DNA of 64,000 bases from Wuchereria bancrofti (Eukaryota; Nematoda; Chromadorea; Rhabditida; Onchocercidae): assembly GCA_005281725.1 (NCBI GenBank), contig SSBO01000007.1, positions 4,436,031-4,500,030 of the forward strand, in the 5' to 3' direction. The position numbers and the translations under genes are program-made. The notes beneath the pieces were generated by a model. The model did no database searches and had not been told where the DNA came from. It saw nothing but the letters and a program-made list of their open reading frames with translations. Of the stretch, positions 1-17,101 are shown one piece after another (position 1 is the first letter of the stretch; each line of letters opens with the position of its first letter).

Positions 1-77
1 TATTTTGAACACACAGATATCAAATTTATCATCGATTTTCCTTTCTGTGACTGTTGCAGTTAGTATTAGACAGTCAA

Positions 78-166
78 ATTCATTCATTCATTCATTAATT
101 CATTCATTCATTCATTCATTCATTCATTCATTCATTCATTCATTCATTCATTCATTCATTCATTCA
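78..166. repeat. (ATTC)n microsatellite
   Basis: About twenty near-perfect copies of the tetranucleotide ATTC, with one interruption (ATTA) near position 95. An open frame running through it encodes only Ser/Phe/Ile/His repeats and is not a gene. Confidence 0.95.
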
Positions 167-1142
167 GTGAATGAAACTGACTTATTGACTTCGTCTCATG
201 TCGTCTTTTTCTTATTCAATGACGTTTAAATACAATGTTTGATTTCTTCGTTAAACCTTTTCCTGATAATGTTGTTGATGCCTCAATGTAAATATGTTGA
301 GTTAAACAGCGCGATACCACATGGGACGAAGTCAATAAGTCAATTTCACTGAATCGCTTTCCAATGATAAAAATTTAAGTTAAGCACTAAATCATGAAAT
401 TAATTAAGAATTGGATCAATAGGATCTTTTTTCTATAAACAATCAGGATGAAGAGTTAGTTGCTTTGCTTAGTTCTTCTCATGATCTGAGATGATATGGT
501 TTGATAGCTTTTTTTAACCTGACTTCATATAAGCCTCTTTTTCATTATCTAAGCTGATAAAATCATCATGTAATTAACGCGATGTGGTTTACCAAACGGG
601 ACCCAGACAGAATCCGAATTGAAATTTTGTAAATATGGAAAACTGCTTAGCTACTTGTAAAAGTTTGCAAGGGAAAAATTCATGGAAATATTTTCCTCTT
701 ATCGAAAAACCTCTGGTCCAGCTTTTTTGCTATGACAATTCTTTGTTATTTTTAATTAAGAGGGGAAAATTGCTTTGACCAAGAAAATTTGATTAATTTG
801 AAACAGTTTCTAAATGTATGCTTATGCCTAATTAAAACTGTAATGCTTTGTCTTCCTCAACATAATGCAAACGCATCAGAGGTTGCTGGAGAATAAGCCC
901 GTCTGCATAAATGCTATTGTATTGTTTGAGTGAACAATACTCCTGAATATATATAATAACCCATGAAAGTATTGAATAAAATTTGCATAATACAATAACG
1001 CATGATTTGATATGACTTAGTTATAACAGCATTTTGCAAGAAAATATATTTTAAATAAAGAAAATTAAACTAAAATCTCACAAATAAAAATAATTAATGA
1101 AAAATGTTGATCGCAGCAATTGCAATACGCAATTTATAGCAT
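167..1142. other. Non-coding stretch at the window edge, no gene seen
   Basis: AT-rich sequence downstream of the pepsin-inhibitor-like gene, which ends at 1143 on the minus strand. No open frame with coding character or splice structure was found. It should hold that gene's 3' UTR, but no exact AATAAA was seen on the minus strand close to the stop. Confidence 0.6.
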
Positions 1143-2676
1143 TCAATTAACTTTACAAAATGATGGTGGATCCAAGACACTAAAAATTGAAGGATCATCA
1201 TCTCCCTGATTTTCTAGTTTATTCCCCGTGGTAACGTCGTCTGACATGGATGCTTGCGGTAGCTCAGAACGAAAATTCAATGCATTATCCCACATGCTCT
1301 TCACTGATCCAAAAACTCTTCCAAAAAACTGAAAATGAAACTGTCGATAATTACTTATTTATCGAATTGTTAATGTCATGATGATAAAAATATCACGAAA
1401 ATCGGAATTACCTATATCTTCCTATAACTTATAGCATAATTCTGACTTATAGCATAATTATATCTTACTATGTTTCATTTAAAAGTCAAATGAGACATGA
1501 TATATAAGCTTATTAAATCAAATGTTAATCAAATTTCTACAGCTTTCCATTAACAAATGTCAATTAATTAGAATCATGGAAACAAATTTTGACAACGTAT
1601 TTAAGATCTAGCAAACTGGTTAAGAAAGACTAATGATGAGATTACTAGGGTAATTGATATCCGATCCTTAATGTCTAAGGCAATCATCATTCATCTTCCC
1701 TCTTACTTCCTAAATAGTCTCCATTTGTCTTCCTTCTTATTTCTCATAAATTTGCTAACAAAACTTTAATATTACCGTTGCTCGTCGTATTAATTTCTTG
1801 TACATTATGACTGAACTAGCTAGCTTACTGAGAAAAATCAATCCTTCGCTTTTTTACATAAATTTTTTTCATTGGGATATTTAAACGAAAAAAAAAATAT
1901 CAATATAAAAAGAGCGACTTTACCTCTTGGATGCGTTGATGCAACTGACTGGACCACTGATCCGTTCGATTAGTGAATTTTTCCAGTTCCTCTTTCTGCT
2001 GTTCCGTTAATTTACCAATCACTTTATTATTGATCGAGAGGACACCATCCTGTAAAATAAAATTCATTATTTTGCTGATTACTTTTTGTCCTTGTTTATT
2101 CAGAAATCAAAAGACATGTCAACTATGACATCAAAACTATGCGAATTGAAGAACGAGTAACCATATAAAAAAAGCCTCAACTATGTGCCCAAGCATCATC
2201 TGTAGTATCTTACACAATACATCTTTTCAAAACCTACGCATGACCATCACCTTATAAATGTACCAGTTACTTACTATACAATCTCCTAAGGAGCACATAA
2301 CCTTTGGTTCTGCATCAGTTGCAGGTTCTAGTTAGGCAAGTGTGAAACTTTGTTTCTGATTATTACAATTCCATCACAAAAACAAACTCTGAGATCGGAA
2401 AACATGAAAATTCTTCTTGGTCCTACCTGAACTTTGCAAATGGTATTATTAAAGTGGATGATGAATGAAGAAAATGACCAGGATACAGATGTTCCTTCGG
2501 TATGGATGACAGCATTGACGATAACCAGTCTATAAGAGAGAAGTAAAGTAGGGGGCAGAAATGCAACAACTAATAATTCAAAGGATAATTCTTATAAGTA
2601 ACTTAATCGATTAATTTATAAAAACTGTGGAAAAGAAATACACTTACACGACGTAGAACGTTGATGACAGGATCAT
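1143..2676 (-). CDS. Secreted pepsin-inhibitor-3-like protein (single domain)
   Basis: Four phase-consistent exons on the minus strand: 2676-2648, 2529-2427, 2049-1924 and 1328-1143, giving 147 aa. The start is the first ATG before a hydrophobic signal peptide (residues 1 to about 20). The mature part matches the pepsin-inhibitor-3-like domain as I know it from nematode antigens such as Ov33/Dit33. It has a Cys at 41 in a C-x-V-Q context, a short beta-like NNKVIGKL stretch, the LTEQQKEEL segment followed by an amphipathic helix, an FFG motif at the exon 3/4 joint, and a closing PSFC with Cys144, probably paired with Cys41. The family binds aspartic proteases and is secreted by parasitic nematodes. 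Known members often carry two tandem domains, whereas this one has a single domain and a degenerate linker. Whether it still inhibits a protease is unknown, and a family role as a secreted antigen is inference. Confidence 0.75.
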
Positions 2677-2826
2677 GTTAGCGCTGTAATTAAGGTGTCT
2701 TTATCACGTATTTCGGATGACAGTAATGTCGCAAAAAATTATGTTTAATTAGAATGTCGTACTTAAAATCTACTGTGCAGCTTTCAAACTAATATCACAA
2801 TAAAATGTGAGAAAGAAAAAATTATT

Positions 2827-2880
2827 CCATAATCATGTGTTGTTTGTTATGTACTGGTGATAAACACCACATGATTATGG
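2827..2880. repeat. Inverted repeat, 19-bp arms, 16-nt loop
   Basis: The left arm begins CCATAATCATGTG and the right arm ends CACATGATTATGG. The arms are 19 bp with one mismatch, around a 16-nt loop. It lies about 150 bp upstream of the pepsin-inhibitor-like start codon. It could be a regulatory palindrome, a small MITE remnant or chance. Confidence 0.8.
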
Positions 2881-5800
2881 CATAAAACAAACAAGAATTT
2901 CAGCGCTCATCTCAAACAGTAATGTTTTGCTAACAACAGCCTTAGTATCAGCACAACTGTCACTCCAGAATGATAGCAATGACAGCTGTAATGACCAAGC
3001 TTGTACTGTCAAGGTATTTCATTTGTCCGAGAATTTTCAGCAACGTAATCGAAATATCATTCGCCCTTCTACACCCATCTCGCAATATCCATATCTCTAT
3101 CCAGTTTTTTTATCAATATTTAATTGGAGACATGCAAAGCGGTTAAACTCAAAAGAAAGAAACTTTAAAATTTTCGTAAACATTGTTATGATAGTGATTA
3201 CCGAAACTTTTCCTTTCTTTTCAATTGATGATCTATCATCCATTATTACTTTTGTTTGTCAGTGAAACATAGAAGAATAAGAAGGCCAAAATGTTAAAGA
3301 ACACGAGGCTGAATGAAATTTGCTTGCAAAGATTTTAATTTCAAAAATTTTTATGAAAATTTTATTGAAGATTAGATATGCAGTAATCGAAAATAATTCG
3401 TACTAGCAAGTTAACGAACGTGAGTGTTGTGAAGAATTACTGAGATCAGGCGACCCTGTACGTCACGTGAATTATCCTTTGTTTGAAAGTTATAAGCACT
3501 CTCATTAGTAAGTGCAGACTCAATCGATAAAAAGTTTTTAGAAAGAAATTGTCATTAAGCTAATCACTGCTACCTGAGAAGCCAAATGTATGAGATTAGT
3601 CAAGGATTTCAGAAGGTGAATAATAGTTGTTATAAGAGAAAAATAAACTGATAGGAGAGACAGCAAAGTAAAGAACAAAGAACACTTTGTTGCGCTTACA
3701 CTCTATCCTTTTGCCAGATGGATAAAAACTTAAATTATAAAAGTGCGGGTTAATATGAACACTTATGAGATACAGCTATGAGAGAATTAAAATTTCGATT
3801 CTTTCCGACATTCCTTAGGGCAGAGCAATTAGGTTTTGAAATTCAATCAAAAACTGTCCATAAGTTTTAAAAGTTTGTTCAGAAATTTTGTGGGAAAAGT
3901 ATGAAAAGCAACATAAAAATTAGCAGAAAATTTTTTTCAATTTTTTTTGCTGTGACGAGAAATAGAGAGGATTTTTGTCATATACATAATATCATATATG
4001 TAAATAAAAAAGTGGAACTAAACCAATTAAAAACTATAGTTAAACTAAACAATATACTAACATTAAAATACTCATGCAAATAACAAATCAAACGTTTACT
4101 AGTAATATGATAAAATTCACCAATAAAATAAAATATTAAAACAGAAATGTAGCCATGAGATAATATCATTTTTTGACGATCTTCATTCGTATTATTTTGT
4201 TGCTGAAATGTTTTAAAAGGAAAAGCAAAGGGACAACTGCAGGAAAAAATCATGGTTAGATACACAGCACTCAGAAACACTAACAAAGACAAACTTTAAT
4301 GGCAGCAATGAATTACTGGTTCAACAAGAACTTCAAATTAAAACTTCCAAATAAGATGCGAATTTTTTAGTTGCATGTCTGTGCCGTAATTCATTCTGAA
4401 TGCTTCCGGCAAAGATCAAAGAAGATTTGATCAAAGAAGAGGCCAAAACATGGTTAAAACTCTATGTTGATAATGATTTGGTGATAATGATTTAGAACCA
4501 ATAAGACTTATTTGTAAACAAAACAAATAGAGGAAATGTGGCTACTTCTGCTCTGATTATCATTTCCTACAATGAATTATTAATGGTTTTATCCAAAAAG
4601 ACATAGGGAAAGTGCACTGTAATAAAAAGAATAAAAAGACAAAAAAAGTGCAGCATCTTTTGTATATGATACGAAAGTTTTTGCTTTTTGTAAGGACAAA
4701 GTTTGAACTAAAAGATGATTCAGACTTCAGCATGCGAATTTCACAAATTTTGATAAAAAATTAAAGGTAACTGTTGCAGAAATAATAGAAAAACGAAGAA
4801 AGTTGTGCAAACTAACTGCTTCATCAAGCAGAACTATAGCTGACATTTCACGTGACAGGTAGAGAAATCAACGGTCTCTTACTCATCTAAAATTCCATTT
4901 TTCGCAAAAAATTACTCAAAAAAAATTATTGAGCATAACCTTGTCAATTAGTAACTGTGTCAGAGATATTTAAGATGTCCTCAGCTCATAGGTTTCACGG
5001 AAATCATGAATGCAATGAAATTAGCCATATTTAGCATATATGTGACAAAACTTCCTGATTTTTTCATTTTTTCTCTCAGATTTTCTTGTGAATACGATCA
5101 TCGGAGAAATCATTCATTTATATGATTATTTCACAAGCCTTATAAAGAAAAGAGATCCGAATGAGGAAGCAAATAGTTATAGTTAGGAATAGTTAAATCA
5201 ATACAACAATTGTGCAATCAGAAATATTTCCTACAAAAGTTCAAAAAAGTGAACTTTTGCTTGCTTTAAGACGTGATAAATGCAGAGGGAACGCAAAAGT
5301 TAGTATTTATTTCTGATTATATATGTCTTCGTGATATTTTTTAAAGGTCAGTCCAAGTAGAACGAACCAGCGTACTCAAGCACGACATTCATTAGTAAAG
5401 TATGAATTCGGCAACCCTGGCAGCATTTTCAGCAATACTACGTCAGTGGAGCAGAAGAGTACTGCCTAAAAAGTTATCTCAGAAAAGACACAAAAAGCTG
5501 AATGCTCGAATTTTTGAAGTTCTGTCTTCCTCAAGGCCTATCTAAGCACTAACAAAATGTTACTTCATTAGTAGATATGAAATCGTACAATTATTAATGT
5601 TTGGAAATTTGTCATTATCAGTTGTATTTATTGCAAATCAGAACAGATAAGTTTAGAACACCCCTTACTGAAAAGTCCTGATAGTGTGTACCATTGAGCA
5701 GAGACATGAATATATCTACGACAAAGTGATTGCGAGAGATTTTGTATTAACATTATTCTTCCTCAGTCTTCCTCTTGTCAATTTTAATGATATTTAACGG

Positions 5801-7734
5801 GTAATTATACTGAGATCAAGCAAGGATGTATTGCAGTGGCAAGATATTACTCGCTCTTACGACCTGACTTCTGTTTTAACATCGTGTTTACTAAGCATGA
5901 ACCTCAAGGAAAACAGACCATCTGTAAGGGCTTTTCCAAGGCTTTTCCAAACATTTCAGAAGCAAATTAGATGCGTGAAAGCTTTAATTTCGTCACTTTT
6001 ATAGTAGAAGCAGTGAATTGAGCATCAATATGTGCTTAAACAAATATGCAAAAATGGTAATATAAAATAGTATTTAATGTCGTTGTCCATTCAGCTGTAT
6101 GCTGAAAGGTGATCTGTGAATCTTATTTTGCATCGTGCTCTGAGTAAACCAAAGCATACCGAAAAATTAGCAATAGCACTGTTTTGCATTGTTCTACTAC
6201 TTTTTAACAAAAATGGGAATTTAAATGCATGAATGAAACTAGAATTATTTGAAGAATGACAATGAATATTCTGATAATTCAAAAAAAATTGACGTTGGTA
6301 AATTTCCTATACGAACATCTTTTTCTCACTTGTAATGAGTATAGCTTCATATCCAGTTACTTTATATTCATTCACAAATTGTGTTATTTATACGCACTAA
6401 TTCTAAAAGAATTTCACAGATTACATTTCAAGTTTTTGTTATTTTCAAAAGTCTGTACACTCTGCCATAAACTAAAAGTGATTGGAATGAAATGAAAGAT
6501 CGCTCATTAATTATTGCTTATCTGGTACTTTCAAAGAACTCGAAACAAACTCTCGATGAAGAAAGTTAATAAAGCAGTCTGAACATTCCAGCAAAAGCGT
6601 TTCAACACAACATCTCTTGATGGAGATATTAAAAATAAGCGCTTTGCGTATGTGAGCGACATTAACATGTAATTTAGCAAAGACTGTCGCCGTCAAAGTG
6701 ATAAGGAAAAGAATCTTTTGCTGAGTTATACGCTATTTCCAGTTATTTTAAGAAAACAATTTAATTTTTACAAAGCTACATATAAGATTCCGAAGTAACG
6801 TCAATTATACACTTGCCTCAAATACGGTGGTAAAGTTATGATATGTGGGTATATTTGCATGGATAAAAATACCCGGCTCGGAGAGTACATTGGTAAAGAG
6901 TAGTTGGGAAAGGATAAGAGGGAAAAATGGCTTACTTCACAAAACATTCACAACAGCAGAAAATTTTATTGCGTTTCGGTTCACTTATCTGTCAAGGAAT
7001 TGTGTATTTTAACGATGCTTTTCTCGAGAGCCATTAGCAAGCAATAAGCAACGCGATGACTCATCTCTTGAGAATTGCCCCGTCAGCACGCACATCACGT
7101 ATACCCCCCTCCCCCCCATCGCCTTACTGTTTACTAAATAGCCCCCCATTATTCATTCCATATCATTTATGAAATCTCGACGGACCTACAAATGGAAAGA
7201 AAAGATTGAAATCAGACAATTGTGTCAAGACCCGCGAAGGAAATATGATTGAAATGCTGGGAGATGTGGAAGTGTCACCGTTGTACATTGCGAAGGTCAA
7301 CAGGTCATACATTGGGATGGGTGCATGAAGGTAACTCCAGAAAAGGCAGCGAAGGAGGGAAGAAATCGTAACATAACCTGGGCTGCGTCACTTGCGAGAC
7401 TCAGAATGAAATGTGTCATTGGTCTCTGTTGTAGTCTTACTCCTTCAAAGAAATTTCAGCTACTTTATACCTCTCTTCTAAAAACCTTTGAAGGCCTTCA
7501 ACGGCCAAACGGGTAAGCAGCAGCACTTACACTGCGTACAAGTGAACACTCGCGACCTTCCGATACTACGTTTCAAGTCAGAACTGAATTCCTGGATGGA
7601 AAGACTGAAAACTGGCACTCACCCAATTTCACTGTTCATAATCTGACAATCGATTTTTAGTGTGTTTAGGGCGCTTCCTGTTCTTTCGAGTATCTGGTTT
7701 GTGTGTCAAGAATTGTCTCTGAATTACCGTCGAA

Positions 7735-7746
7735 TAATATCTGTAG
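7735..7746 (+). promoter_or_regulatory. Candidate trans-splice (or 5' UTR) acceptor of fust-1
   Basis: A TCTGTAG acceptor-like sequence ends at 7746, 12 nt before the fust-1 ATG at 7759. Short leaders of this kind are usual for spliced-leader trans-splicing in nematodes. A cis-spliced 5' UTR intron would look the same. Confidence 0.35.
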
Positions 7747-7758
7747 GGAACACTCGTT

Positions 7759-13721
<5,963 letters not shown>

Positions 13722-15371
13722 TGAACCCTCGTTGTTGCGCATTGTCACACTGCTTTGTTATGTTTACTGCACATTATCGAAATGAAAACTGAACAAAACT
13801 TCCCAGAGACCAAGGACACTTATGGAGTATTTTCCCTTACTCTGACCTGAATCCTCAAATGTTCACGAACTTCACTATCATCTTACTGTTCTTCATGTTG
13901 CGTGGATTTGTTGTACCATTTACAGTTGTGGAGTATTATGATTTTATATTACTTGCATAGTTCCCATTTCTTTATTCATATTCAATTTTACTGAGGATCG
14001 TTGTAGTTGACTCTAACTTTACTTATACTTTTCTGAAAAATCTTTCGTGTTTAGTTCCATGAAAGTCATTGTTGTCTGTTTTTAATCATTTTGATAAAGT
14101 ATTTATCCGACAAAGACTTCCTTGCAATTTCGCAAGCATTTGTAGAAAAGTGGCAATTAATGAAGTGCTACCATGAGATAAATAATAACTATTGTATTCT
14201 TTCTAGGTTTGTTATCTAGGTTTTAGAAGTAACAAAACTGGAACTTCTAGAAGTGTGAACGTCGTGAAAAGGCTCAATACATGTTACTTCATTGCCCTAC
14301 GCACAGCAAGATAAAGTTTTTTGTTGTTGACACTTCTACCACTAGTTCCGATTTTGAATTCAAGGTGGAATTTCTACAGAGCGGAACATTAAAAACAGAT
14401 AAGAAGCTGTACAAGCGCAGTTACAAGGGGTACTGCAGTCGTTCTTCACGGGGAGTGCACTGATGATTCCAGCCGAGAAATGGCTTTTCTCGCAAAATCC
14501 TTCGCATTAGGAGGCATCTGCCGTTTCGTGATTTCATTAGTGCTTCAGGCGTGTCTAAAATAGATAGTGAAAACATTCTAAGATATCGTAAAAAAAACTA
14601 TCAAACAATTCATGGTCCATAATATGAGGGAAATTTTACAGTGTCGCGAAATGGTGAAAAGGAGGAGTTATGAAGAAACCCTAAAGAAAAGTTATGCTAT
14701 TTGCCTTGGCAAGCTTTTTTTTACGCTGTCAATAACGTGTAGAATATGCAAACAATATATCATAAGTATCTTGTTTCACACTTAATTGTGTAGCTAAGGA
14801 TAGCTACTTGTTCTCAGTAATGGTAATTGTGTTTAGCTTCTACTAATTCGATCTAAGCAATTTCTTAAAGCATATCATGAAAATAAGGAAAAGGATAACG
14901 TACTATGTTTAAGTTTGTATTTAATCAAAAAAGGGAAGTAGACCGGTTGCCAATTACTTCGATGCCATGGACAATTATTGCGGACAGACAGAACCATTGC
15001 ACCGAACGGGCGTAATAACATCTGGAAATAACCAAGTGAACAATTCTAGAAAATCCAAGCGAACAAATCAACACCAACCCACCACAATCCACCGAAAGCA
15101 CCAACAAATCCCACCACGCTCGACATATCAGAGCTACCGCGCGACCAAGTCAAAGTAACATATTCTTAGTTTTAGTAATGGGTGGTCGTTGATCATTGAG
15201 ATCTCTTTCCGACCTATCTCTTAGAGTGTTGTAGTATTTTACCGTCATCGCTGTTCTTGCTCTTAGTTGTTCTGTCAATGCCCAATTTGCAAGGCCAAGA
15301 GTCACTGGCTACTACGAAAAAAGTTTGCAAGATTTCAGGCGCATTTTTTACCCTTCATTTGTTTCGACGTG
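13722..15371. other. Interval between fust-1 and tin-13
   Basis: About 1.65 kb holding the fust-1 3' UTR and the tin-13 upstream region. Open frames of 60-63 codons at 14281-14463 and 14967-15158 look like chance: they show no domain and no splice signals. The spacing and separate leaders give no sign of an operon. Confidence 0.6.
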
Positions 15372-16239
15372 ATGGAGCAAATATTAGATGTAGAATCTTT
15401 AAAAAAGCTTACACCGGAACAGCAGAAAACTTTGATATCTGGTGTTAAACAACAAGCCGCTATCTTAAACGCCCAGAATATGGTTACTGTAAGTTTTCTA
15501 TCATTTCATATTGACAAAATTTTCAAGATTGCTATAGTTTATTTATTCGCAAATTTCGATAACTAGTTTTCTGAGAGAATTGGTCCTTATTTCTTCTTCT
15601 TACGGAATAAGGAGAAAATAATGAACCAATTTCATTATAAAACGTATACTTATTTGAGGATTTATCGGAGAGATGTTTAACGAAGTGTATCACAAGTCCA
15701 GGTAGCACGTTATCAAATACCGAGAGACAGTGCTTGCAAAGGTAATTTATTACATTTCATAGCATTACATTAGAAGTTGCAAAACGGAATAATTAAGTAA
15801 ATGTGACGTAGGCGTTTTTTTCCTCTTTCTTTTCTTTTTGTTGCTGTTCTGGCTCCTCAGCATTAGTTTCCAAATTATATATATATACATATCGAGTAGG
15901 ATGTATAAACCAAACCATTATTCAACAAATGGTCGTAATCTGTTCGCATCTGCATACATTTAATGTAATAACCTAAAGTTTTGTTCCCATTACGCTATTA
16001 TGACTTAGAGGCAGCGTTAGATGCACAAAGCGTAACGGTCAATGAGTTCTAGTTTTCAAATTATATATATATATATATGCATATCGACTGACGGAAGTCC
16101 ATTATGTATCTAAAACATTCAGCACTACTGTATTCCTTATAGGTGTATGGATCGCTTCATGGAAACGTACAACTTAGTCTCACAAACACTACAAAAACGT
16201 GTCCAAGAGGAAATAGCCACTTCCACACGAATGACATAA
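15372..16239 (+). CDS. tin-13: Mitochondrial import inner membrane translocase subunit Tim13
   Basis: Three exons, 15372-15488, 15659-15741 and 16143-16239, encode 98 aa. The protein has the small-Tim twin CX3C signature: Cys45-Cys49 and Cys64-Cys68 with 14 residues between the pairs, followed by the M-D-R-F-M-E segment of Tim13. The start is the ATG before E-Q-I-L-D-V-E, because this N-terminus resembles nematode TIN-13. The frame stays open upstream, but that part reads as untranslated leader. In this family a hexamer with Tim8 in the intermembrane space chaperones hydrophobic precursors to the inner membrane, and the four cysteines form two disulfides. The gene is convergent with nath-10, with about 860 bp between stops. 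Intron 2 carries two related AT-repeat elements. Confidence 0.96.
15876..16090. repeat. Two related AT-repeat elements in tin-13 intron 2
   Basis: A segment of the form AGTTT-CAAATTATATATATA-CATATCGA occurs around 15867-15897 and again around 16049-16086 with a longer TA tract. The matching flanks suggest a local duplication, or two insertions of one short element, rather than two independent microsatellites. Confidence 0.6.
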
Positions 16240-17101
16240 CCCGACACGATTTCCTCAGCGATAATTTATGTTAATTGCGTTCTTTCTTGTATTTTTATTG
16301 TTTAAATGTTATGTTTATTTATAAACTTGAAAACATCCTGTGAATCATTTGACAAGTGGAACTCTGAGACAAATTATATGATGACTACGAACAAGATGTG
16401 TCCTCTTCACGACGGCAGTTTTTGACCTGCACTACCCTGATGGATTTCGTTTATATTTCCTTTACTCTATAGCATAACTGATACATTAGAAATTTATATA
16501 AAAAATGAAAACTGCAGTAATTCTTTCTGAAGTTTAAATATATCGCTTGTAGCTTATCACTACGTCTCATTTCTGTTTTAGTTGCTTTCCGTCCAGATGT
16601 TGTTTAAAATTGTAAAAATCTTAGTGCACACTTTTTGTGTTGTACTGTAAGAGCAACTAGTAATGATTTTCCTTTAGAAACTTGATCAGAAATAACAACA
16701 GTGAAGAAAGAATAAACAAAAAACAAAACACCCGTACGTTACATTACGTCGCTGTATAATCGGATCTAACATTTGCAATTGAAGGGAAATAAATCGGTTT
16801 CTTGAACACTTGGGTTTCGGTACCTCCCTTGGAATCTGACTTCATTTAAAACTTTTTAATTTTTTTTTTCCTTTTCGATTGGCAAACTTGCTTGGTTCTT
16901 CAAATAATTCATGAACACTTTTGGATTCGGTTCTGGAATAATTCATGCATAGAAACACTGATAATTACGATTCTAGAGACCTTTAATTGTGATAGTTCTT
17001 GAAACGGCGTGGAAAATCCTTTCGGATACAGTACTCGTAATAAAAATTGATTCTGCGGCGATGAATTTTTTTCTTGCTTGTGATTAAAGAATTTCTTAAA
17101 T
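16240..17101. other. Convergent 3' interval between tin-13 and nath-10
   Basis: Shared 3' region of two convergent genes. No open frame of note. AATAAA occurs on the plus strand at about 16710 and 16790, both rather far from the tin-13 stop. Confidence 0.6.

Larger units (their letters stand above)
2677..7758. other. Gene-poor interval upstream of fust-1
   Basis: About 5 kb without a supported gene. It holds the upstream region of the pepsin-inhibitor-like gene, a strong hairpin at 2827-2880, one doubtful secretory-type exon near 2902-3014 on the plus strand, and a locally GC-richer part from about 7060 that is probably the fust-1 promoter. Open frames up to about 110 codons here start at non-ATG codons or have biased, non-coding composition. 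Confidence 0.55.

Noticed and set aside
5..229. 74-codon open frame of Ser/Phe/Ile/His repeats
   Set aside because: It is a translation of the ATTC microsatellite.
3978..4292. 104-codon minus-strand frame with a signal-like N-terminus
   Set aside because: The frame begins at TTG, is Phe/Ile/Leu/Ser-rich as expected from AT-rich DNA, and has no convincing donor or domain.
14967..15158. 63-codon frame rich in Thr, Gln and His
   Set aside because: No domain, splice sites or conserved look; it falls in the tin-13 upstream region.
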